Source: Deltaproteobacteria bacterium (GTDB lineage Bacteria > Desulfobacterota > Binatia > UBA9968). Taken from it: a stretch of DNA of 32,865 nucleotides. Location of the stretch: contig VBKE01000312.1 of assembly GCA_005879605.1 (NCBI GenBank), forward strand, positions 1 to 32,865. Direction: 5' to 3'. The position numbers were made by a program, and so were the translations under genes. This document shows, piece after piece, positions 27,392-32,865 of this stretch. The notes under the pieces were generated by a model. That model was not told where the DNA came from. It was given only the letters and a program-made list of their open reading frames with translations, and searched no databases. The stretch's first letter is position 1; the number at the start of each line of letters is the position of its first letter.

Positions 27392-29263
27392 ATGATCACA
27401 GCGCAGCAAATCAGAGACGTTTACGAAAAAGCCTCTTCCGAATTTGCCGCCTCCGCGAGCTATCGGCATTTGCTCGGCGGTCAAGCGGATGCCGACGAAG
27501 TGCGGGATTTTATTCGGAACGTGTTTCTCACCCATTACCTGTCATCACACATTGTCGCGCTTTGTTTCGCCTCGCTTCCTTCCGACGCGGCGTCACTATT
27601 GAAAGAAAACCTTCTGGAGGAAATGGGTCGTTCCGAAGCGGAAAAGCCGCATTCCGCGCTGCTGCTCGAACTGGCGCGCGGCGCCGGCTTTTCCGAGCAA
27701 GAGATTCAAGGTTTGATCGCCGACGCCCGGCAACAGGTCGCCATCTTCTGCGCCGTGAGAGTTCCTCTCCCTACTCTGCGGGAGCTTTGTTTGGCCGTGT
27801 TGCTTGAAACCGTGTCCTTTGAATTCATGCTCTCTCGATGCTCGGGACCAATCGCCGCCGCTTTGCTTAGCCACTACGCCCTACCGAAGCGGGCGTTGCA
27901 ATGGTTCGAGCTCCATTCCGAAGTGGACATCCGCCATGCCGAGGAAGGACTGCAAGTAGTTTTGGATTATCTCAATTTTCATCAAATCACCGACTCCTCT
28001 TTCGAACACATTTTGCACGCAACATTTCGCGGCAACGTCTTCAGCCGAAGGTACTTTCCGCCGACGTCAAGAGTCGTCGCACGACGCAGCGCGACGGCCA
28101 CCGCGCCAAGACACATCGAGTCGATCGCGATCTATCAGCTTCGAATTCCCTTCCGTCAAACGTTTAGCCATGCCCAGCAAAGTCGCGAGGAAAGCGACGC
28201 GGTGATAGTGCGCGTCAATGACCCTGAAGGGATCGTCGGTTACGGCGAAGCGCTGCCCAGATCCTACGTCACAGGCGAGACAACAGCGTCGATGGTAGCT
28301 CATGTAAGTGAACAGTTGGCGCCGCGGATATTCAGCCAAGCATTCACCTCCGGATGGCAAACGTTCGAATATATGCAATCGAGTTTGAGCGATTGGACCC
28401 GTAGTCAAGATCAAACCGCCGGCGTTATCGCTTGGAATGCCGCGTTTTGCTCCGTCGAGCTCGCGCTGCTCGATTGGGCTTTAAGACGACAGGACGCCGC
28501 CCTGTCGGATTTTCTCCAACCCATTCGTCGTGAGGTGGTGTACAGCGGAGTTGTTTCGGCGGAGACCCCCCGGGAGGCCGCCGCGATCGCCAAGCGTTTC
28601 AAGGATTTCGGTATGCGGCAAATCAAAGTGAAAGTGGGAACAGGTGAAGACGTCACTCGTCTACAGGCGGTGCGCAAGGCCGTCGGCGAGGACGTCGAAT
28701 TGCGAGCCGACGCCAACGGCGCATGGAGCGCGGCGGAAGCGGTGGAGCAATTGAAACTGCTCCGACCTTTTAACCTCAAAGCCATTGAACAACCGGTAGG
28801 CGCGAATGATTTCGAAGGGCTGCGACGCGTTCGAAACGAAACAGGCATACCGGTCATGGCTGATGAATCTTTGGTCACCATCGAGCAAGCTCGACGGCTC
28901 ATCGAGCTTCGCGCCTGTGATTTCTTCAACATCCGTATTTCCAAGTGCGGCGGCGTTACCGGCAGTCTTGCCATGGCTAAACTCGCCAGGGAGGCCGGCA
29001 TCAAGATCCAAGTCGGCGCCCAAGTCGGCGAGACCGGCATTCTCTCCGCGACCGGCAGAACTCTCGCGGCTCACCTGTCCGATCTTGCGTTTGCCGAAGG
29101 TTCGTTTGGCACATGGCTGCTCTCCGAAGACATCGTCTTTGATAACGTTGCCTTTGGTTATGGAGGAGCCGCACCCTTATTGAGCACTCGGGGTCTGAGT
29201 GTCGCCGTTAACGAAGAATCCCTGGAGCGGCTTGCGACGAAGAAGATCGAACTCCATCGATAG
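27392..29263 (+). CDS. Heme-oxygenase-like diiron oxidase (HDO) fused to an enolase-superfamily enzyme
   Basis: The 623-residue protein has two catalytic halves. Residues 1-220 are an all-helical TENA/PqqC/CADD-like domain with a full candidate diiron set: E77 in NLLEEMG, H87, E139, and H175-x3-D179-x2-H182 in ELHSEVDIRHAEE, the same spacing as the H-D-H ligands of Chlamydia CADD. Residues ~241-623 are a muconate-lactonizing-type enolase-superfamily barrel: K412-x-K414, D440 and N442 in RADAN, E466, D491 in MADES, and K518 in ISKCGG. The two-Lys arrangement suits racemase, epimerase, cycloisomerase or OSBS chemistry. The DxD motif of dipeptide epimerases is absent, replaced near the C-terminus by FAEGSFGTWLL. 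AAGGAG lies 6 nt before ATG 27392. The substrate is unknown, and the pairing with the GH3 gene suggests an acyl-amino-acid. Confidence 0.88.
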   Translation: MITAQQIRDVYEKASSEFAASASYRHLLGGQADADEVRDFIRNVFLTHYLSSHIVALCFASLPSDAASLLKENLLEEMGRSEAEKPHSALLLELARGAGFSEQEIQGLIADARQQVAIFCAVRVPLPTLRELCLAVLLETVSFEFMLSRCSGPIAAALLSHYALPKRALQWFELHSEVDIRHAEEGLQVVLDYLNFHQITDSSFEHILHATFRGNVFSRRYFPPTSRVVARRSATATAPRHIESIAIYQLRIPFRQTFSHAQQSREESDAVIVRVNDPEGIVGYGEALPRSYVTGETTASMVAHVSEQLAPRIFSQAFTSGWQTFEYMQSSLSDWTRSQDQTAGVIAWNAAFCSVELALLDWALRRQDAALSDFLQPIRREVVYSGVVSAETPREAAAIAKRFKDFGMRQIKVKVGTGEDVTRLQAVRKAVGEDVELRADANGAWSAAEAVEQLKLLRPFNLKAIEQPVGANDFEGLRRVRNETGIPVMADESLVTIEQARRLIELRACDFFNIRISKCGGVTGSLAMAKLAREAGIKIQVGAQVGETGILSATGRTLAAHLSDLAFAEGSFGTWLLSEDIVFDNVAFGYGGAAPLLSTRGLSVAVNEESLERLATKKIELHR

Positions 29264-29269
29264 CGAATC

Positions 29270-30940
29270 ATGCGCCTGGATAGACGATCCGTCAGCACCC
29301 TTAGCCGAAGGATTTGGCAAACATGGGAGCATGCCACATCGAATCCTACGAAGGGGCAGCAGAATTTTCTCTCCCAGCTGCTACGGCGCAACCAAAGCAC
29401 AGTGTTCGGCAAAGAACACGGTTTTGCTTCCATACAAAATATTGACGACTATCGCAGACAGGTTCCAATCGCCGACTACGAACACTTTAGACCGTATGTA
29501 GAACAGATAAGCGCGGGCGCGCGCCGAGTTCTCACCCGAGAACAGCCGTTCATGTTCACCTTGACCAGCGGCACCACGGGAGAAGCGAAACTCATTCCCG
29601 TGACGAAAGCGGCGCAAACTATCCATGGAAAATTGACCACGCTGTGGTACTGCCGAGCTTTTTTGGACCACAAAAGATGTTTCGATGGCAAAGTCCTGGG
29701 CGTCGTAAGTCCCAGCGTAGAAGGTCTCACCCGAGCGGGCATCCCGTATGGCTCAGCCTCTGCGCTGATCTACGGCTCCAGTCCGCCGTGGGTCAAGCGC
29801 CGCCGCGCGATTCCTAATGAAGTTTCCGAGATCAAAGATTTCACGGCCAAGTATTACGTCACGATGCGGCTCGGCGTGGAGCAAGACATTTCGTTCTTCG
29901 GCACACCCAACCCGAGCACGATTCTCAAGCTGGTCGAGACCGCCGACCGCTTCAAAGAAGAGATTGTGAAAGACATTCGCGAGGGCGGAATCTCTCATCA
30001 TTTTGAGCTGGCGGACGATATTCGTCAAAAATTGGTATCCCGGCTCTCGGCTAATCCAAAAAGGTCTAAAGAGCTCGACCGGTTTGTGTCCGAAGGGCAG
30101 AACCTACGCCCTGCCGAGTACTGGCCCCGTCTAAAACTAATCGGTTGTTGGAAGGGCGGCACGGTCGGAGTTCGCCTCAGGGAATTTGACCGTTGGTTCG
30201 CCAAGGAGACTCCGGTTCGCGATCTTGGTTATATGGCCAGCGAAGCTCAGATCTCGCTGCCGATTTCCGATCGGGGAGCGGCCGGCATACTGGCGATCGA
30301 CGCCAATTTTTATGAATTCATTCCCGAAACCGAAATCGGCGGCGCGAACCCGACGATGCTCACCTGCGCGGAACTCGACGAAGGCGGAACATATCACATC
30401 GTTCTAACCACGCCCGGCGGATTATACCGCTATGATATCAACGACGTCGTTCGCGTGACCGGGTTTTATAACCAGACCCCGCTCATCGAGTTCGTCCGCA
30501 AGGGCCGCGATGTCTCCAACATCACCGGCGAAAAACTGCACGTTAATCAAATAATCCAGGCGATGGAACACGCGCAGAGCGCTGCCGGCTTGACCGTTCA
30601 ACACTACCGGTCTTTCGCCGACTTGGAAAAATCGCGCTACACGTTTTTGGTCGAATTTGACGGCGCCACACTGCCCAAAGAAGCGTTATCGTGTTTGCTC
30701 AACGAGCTGGATTCGCGCCTGCACCAGCTCAACGTCGAATACGCGCAGAAACGCGAATCGCGGCGCCTCGCGGCGCCAGTTCTATGGGTCATGAAGTCAG
30801 GCTGGTTCGACGCCAAGGCGAGGTCAACGCTGCAACGCGCCGGTGGCGTGCAGTTCAAGTCGCAACTTTTAACCACAGTGCCGGAAGATCCATCTGAAGC
30901 TCTGTTGATCATCGAAAAAACTTCGGAAGAGCTGAAGTAA
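29270..30940 (+). CDS. GH3 family acyl-acid amido synthetase
   Basis: This 556-residue adenylate-forming enzyme belongs to the GH3 (auxin-responsive promoter) family, which activates a carboxylic acid with ATP and joins it to an amino acid or amine. Visible features are the N-terminal helix bundle (FGKEHGFASIQNIDDYRRQV), the ATP phosphate loop TLTSGTTGEAKLIPVT (97-112), LGYMASEAQIS, and the C-terminal signature GGLYRYDINDVVRVTGF (~382-398) with FVRKGRDVSNITGEKL. Bacterial members are mostly uncharacterised. The start lies 6 nt after the stop of the HDO-enolase gene, so the two are very likely cotranslated. It overlaps the next gene by one base (TAATG). Confidence 0.93.
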   Translation: MRLDRRSVSTLSRRIWQTWEHATSNPTKGQQNFLSQLLRRNQSTVFGKEHGFASIQNIDDYRRQVPIADYEHFRPYVEQISAGARRVLTREQPFMFTLTSGTTGEAKLIPVTKAAQTIHGKLTTLWYCRAFLDHKRCFDGKVLGVVSPSVEGLTRAGIPYGSASALIYGSSPPWVKRRRAIPNEVSEIKDFTAKYYVTMRLGVEQDISFFGTPNPSTILKLVETADRFKEEIVKDIREGGISHHFELADDIRQKLVSRLSANPKRSKELDRFVSEGQNLRPAEYWPRLKLIGCWKGGTVGVRLREFDRWFAKETPVRDLGYMASEAQISLPISDRGAAGILAIDANFYEFIPETEIGGANPTMLTCAELDEGGTYHIVLTTPGGLYRYDINDVVRVTGFYNQTPLIEFVRKGRDVSNITGEKLHVNQIIQAMEHAQSAAGLTVQHYRSFADLEKSRYTFLVEFDGATLPKEALSCLLNELDSRLHQLNVEYAQKRESRRLAAPVLWVMKSGWFDAKARSTLQRAGGVQFKSQLLTTVPEDPSEALLIIEKTSEELK

Positions 30941-31395
30941 TGCCCTTGCGCCTCGGTCGCATACTCGCCGCGTTGACTGTGTTGTTTTCTCTTCGTGTCT
31001 TGGGGCAAGTGCTCGTCGCGTTCTTTTCGGTGCCCTGGCTCCCGTCGATGGAACAGTGGTACTCGGGACTCGTTCCTTACCCGATTCTCCTCGTCATCCA
31101 GCTGGCCATGGTGACGGTTATGATGAAACTCTCCATTGAGATCTCCCGCGGGGCTGGGCGGTTTGCCAAGCAGCACCCGAGCTGGTCGCCCATTCTGGTA
31201 AGCTTCAGCGCGATCTATGCCGGCGGTATGGCGCTGCGCTACATTCTCACTATGCTTTTTCGGCCGGAACTGCGCTGGTTCGGCCATACCATCCCGATCT
31301 TTTTTCATTTCGTGTTGGCCGGCTTCATTTTCATCCTCGGCCTTTACCATGCCAAAACGAAAACATCGTGCGGCACTTCGCGTGCATCCTCTTAA
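30940..31395 (+). CDS. Hypothetical four-helix membrane protein
   Basis: A 151-residue protein with four predicted transmembrane helices, at about residues 8-29, 46-68, 85-106 and 117-138. Its ATG overlaps the TAA of the GH3 gene (TAATG), a strong sign of translational coupling. No signal peptide, catalytic motif or known family is recognised. Tight coupling implies a role with GH3, such as anchoring the enzyme to the membrane or moving a lipophilic product. The last ~14 residues (KTKTSCGTSRASS) are polar. The 99-bp gap before bioB shows nothing recognisable. Confidence 0.75.
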   Translation: MPLRLGRILAALTVLFSLRVLGQVLVAFFSVPWLPSMEQWYSGLVPYPILLVIQLAMVTVMMKLSIEISRGAGRFAKQHPSWSPILVSFSAIYAGGMALRYILTMLFRPELRWFGHTIPIFFHFVLAGFIFILGLYHAKTKTSCGTSRASS

Positions 31396-31494
31396 GCGCC
31401 GACGCAATTGGATTGCCAAGCAGCCCTGCGGGGCACTCTCCGAGCGCCCGCGCGAGGAAGTCAGCGCCGGAAAGATTGAATCGCCAAAGTCGCC

Positions 31495-32457
31495 ATGATA
31501 AAAACACGTTCACTGCGTGTTATTGCGGAGGACTATTTAACCGGTATGGATTTTTACAAACTGGCGGAGAAGGCTCTTCAAGGGATCGTTCCGGAGCGTG
31601 AAGAAATGCAAGCGGTGCTTGACGCTTCGGACGAAGATATTCCGCAGCTTCTAAGCGCGGCATTCAAAGTACGTCATCATTATTTCGGCAAGCGCGTGCA
31701 GATCCACATGCTCATGAATGCCAAAAGCGGTCTCTGCCCCGAGGATTGCCATTATTGCTCTCAGTCTTCGGTCTCCCACGCGCTCATCGACAAATATCCA
31801 TTTTTGCCCAAAGAGAAACTCATCGAAGGCGCCGTAAAAGCGAAAGCGGCTGGCGCCGTGCGATTTTGCATGGTCAACAGCGGCCGGGGGCCGACGCAAA
31901 AAGAGATCGAACAGATCGCGGCGGTGGTGCGCGAGATCAAGAGCCAGGTGCATATCAACATCTGCTGCTCTCTCGGTCTTATGGACGAAGCCAAAGTACA
32001 GGCCCTAAAAGACGCCGGGGTGGAGCGCATCAATCACAACTTGAACACCAGTGAGCGCCATCATCCCAACATCTGCACGACCCACACCTATGCGGATCGA
32101 GTCGAGACGGTGAACAACGTCAAATCGGTGGGTCTCTCTTCTTGCTGCGGTGGGATTATCGGCATGGGAGAGACCGACGAAGACATCATCGATCTCGCGC
32201 TCTCCTTGAGAAAATTGGGCGTTGATTCGATCCCGCTTAACTTTCTTCACCCGATCGACGGCACGCCGTTCGCCGGCCTGCATACTTTAACGCCCCAACG
32301 CTGTCTCAAGATTCTCTGCTTGTTCCGCTTCGTCAATCCCGACAAAGAGCTTCGTGTCGGCGGCGGGAGCGAGCTCAACCTTCGCTCGCTCCGGCCCATG
32401 GCGCTCTACCCGGCAAACTCGATTTTCGTGAACGGCTACTTGACGACCCCGGGATAA
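31495..32457 (+). CDS. bioB: Biotin synthase, interrupted by in-frame TAA near the C-terminus
   Basis: BioB is a radical-SAM enzyme that inserts sulfur into dethiobiotin. The SAM cluster motif is CPEDCHYC, followed by QSSVSHA. Conserved downstream segments are VRFCMVNSGRGP, INHNLNTSERHHPNI, GGIIGMGE, LNFLHPIDGTPFAG and LRVGGGSELNLR, the last with the Arg that coordinates the [2Fe-2S] cluster. The frame ends at TAA 32455-32457 after FVNGYLTTPG. Reading on gives EASEAHQMIADLGFEIEDRL and then P-N-stop, exactly the usual BioB ending, so a Gln codon (CAA) appears mutated to TAA. ATG 31495 has no ribosome-binding site. ATG 31546 (MDFYKLAEKALQG) has GGAGGA 13 nt upstream and matches a common BioB N-terminus. 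Confidence 0.95.
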   Translation: MIKTRSLRVIAEDYLTGMDFYKLAEKALQGIVPEREEMQAVLDASDEDIPQLLSAAFKVRHHYFGKRVQIHMLMNAKSGLCPEDCHYCSQSSVSHALIDKYPFLPKEKLIEGAVKAKAAGAVRFCMVNSGRGPTQKEIEQIAAVVREIKSQVHINICCSLGLMDEAKVQALKDAGVERINHNLNTSERHHPNICTTHTYADRVETVNNVKSVGLSSCCGGIIGMGETDEDIIDLALSLRKLGVDSIPLNFLHPIDGTPFAGLHTLTPQRCLKILCLFRFVNPDKELRVGGGSELNLRSLRPMALYPANSIFVNGYLTTPG

Positions 32458-32526
32458 GAAGCTTCCGAAGCCCATCAAATGATCGCTGACCTCGGCTTTG
32501 AGATCGAAGACCGCCTGCCGAATTGA
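32458..32526 (+). other. Conserved BioB C-terminal segment downstream of the in-frame stop
   Basis: These 22 sense codons (EASEAHQMIADLGFEIEDRL, P, N) continue the bioB frame without a shift and end at TGA 32524-32526. Their conservation at the protein level shows the TAA is recent, an assembly or sequencing error, or recoded. If real, the truncated enzyme keeps all cluster ligands. Confidence 0.85.
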
Positions 32527-32548
32527 GCCTGCGGCGCTTCTATCCTGG

Positions 32549-32575
32549 GTCATCCTGAGCGACAGCGAAGGATCT
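32549..32575. repeat. Short dispersed repeat of the CATCCTGAGCG...AAGGATC type
   Basis: The core CATCCTGAGCGACAGCGAAG followed by GATCT has complementary ends (ATCCT and AGGAT). I recognise near-identical elements as frequent intergenic repeats in many environmental bacterial genomes. It lies just after bioB and before the octamer palindrome. Confidence 0.65.
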
Positions 32576-32593
32576 AGTTCATGAGCGAAATGG

Positions 32594-32670
32594 GGCGTTG
32601 GAGTAGTGGAGTATTGGAGTGTTGGGCTTTAATGCATCACCTCCATTACTCCATCACTCCAGTATTCCAG
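32594..32670. repeat. Octamer-based palindromic repeat, copy 4 (downstream of bioB)
   Basis: A left arm of TGGAGTNN units begins GGGCGTTGGAGTAGTGG. The centre is CTTTAATGCATC, and the right arm ends CACTCCAGTATTCCAG. It shares its left flank (GAGCGAAATG), the TTTAA-GCATCAC centre and the right-arm CTCCATTACTCCA with the copy at 15021-15095, so both are members of one defined element. Confidence 0.85.
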
Positions 32671-32687
32671 TCTTTGCTACGTCGCTC

Positions 32688-32713
32688 CAGGTGAATCAAT
32701 TTTGATTCGCCTG
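32688..32713. terminator. Strong short hairpin, possible terminator
   Basis: CAGGTGAATCAA (32688-32699) and TTGATTCGCCTG (32702-32713) pair over 12 positions with one G-T wobble or mismatch and a 2-nt loop. No T-run follows on the plus strand, so factor-independent termination is uncertain. The sequence from here to 32865 contains nothing else I recognise. Confidence 0.4.
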
Positions 32714-32865
32714 AGTAGCCACCTTGCTACACCCACCGGCTTTCTCATGAGCCGTGGATAACTTCTGAGCCACAGAATTCCCTTAATTATTAAGCTGTTT
32801 TTCCTGCAAGGTCGTCCGCTAGAGACTGGCATATCGCTTGCCACGTGTCCGTTTAACAACGGCCA

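Noticed and set aside
27392..29263. Dipeptide epimerase assignment for the enolase-superfamily half
   Set aside because: The C-terminal DxD motif that binds the dipeptide ammonium group is not seen, so the specific name was not used.
32754..32761. GTGGATAA resembling a DnaA box
   Set aside because: A single partial match without a cluster, AT-rich unwinding region or dnaA/dnaN neighbours does not support an origin.

Overview
The window looks like chromosome from an uncultured, moderately high-GC Gram-negative bacterium. The signs are a MltA murein transglycosylase, an inner-membrane LplT/Aas-type lipid enzyme, a Tat-type signal peptide, and many ABC solute-binding proteins alongside UbiD-family catabolic genes. 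This mix is familiar from metagenome-derived deltaproteobacterial, Binatota, Tectomicrobia and Rokubacteria-like lineages. That placement is my inference; there is no rRNA or other marker gene. I saw no tRNA, rRNA, CRISPR array, phage or intact insertion sequence.

Layout. (1) 1-11148 is transport and small-molecule catabolism: a UbiD-family decarboxylase running off the left edge, a divergent MFS transporter, a CDF metal exporter with mltA, a small zincin-like metallopeptidase, an ornithine cyclodeaminase/mu-crystallin reductase divergent from a fumarylacetoacetate hydrolase-family enzyme, and a complete NMT1/TauA-type ABC importer (binding protein, ATPase, two permeases with 4-nt overlaps). 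(2) 11234-13081 has a CBS-pair protein, a remnant of a REP-associated (Y1) transposase, and a pyruvoyl-dependent arginine decarboxylase with an unusual 120-residue tail. (3) 13277-17972 is an NAD-linked formate dehydrogenase operon: a NuoE-NuoF fusion, a separate HoxU-like ferredoxin subunit, and a Cys-type molybdopterin subunit. (4) 18125-23326, all on the minus strand, has two orphan periplasmic binding proteins, two VOC proteins, two 45-aa ORFs and pgeF. (5) 23904-32526, all on the plus strand, has an LplT-PlsC-acyl-ACP-synthetase fusion, a heme-oxygenase-like diiron oxidase fused to an enolase-superfamily enzyme, a GH3-type acyl-amido synthetase, a four-helix membrane protein, and bioB carrying an in-frame TAA just before its conserved C-terminus.

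The most striking candidate for a new system is the block at 27392-31395. The fused oxidase/enolase-superfamily protein lies 6 nt upstream of a GH3 amide-forming enzyme, which overlaps a small membrane protein by one base. A complete set of predicted metal ligands is visible in both halves of the fusion. I infer a pathway that makes and then isomerises or oxidises an acyl-amino-acid-like compound, but the substrate cannot be read from sequence.

The intergenic spaces carry a family of imperfect palindromes built from an 8-bp unit (TGGAGTNN / NNACTCCA). There are four copies, including one inside the formate dehydrogenase operon and one that supplies the stop codon of an ABC permease. A second palindrome type (GTTTCG/CTCGG units) and a third short dispersed repeat also occur. 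Several start codons were moved from the longest possible ORF on the basis of ribosome-binding sites, and several genes shorter than 60 codons were added.
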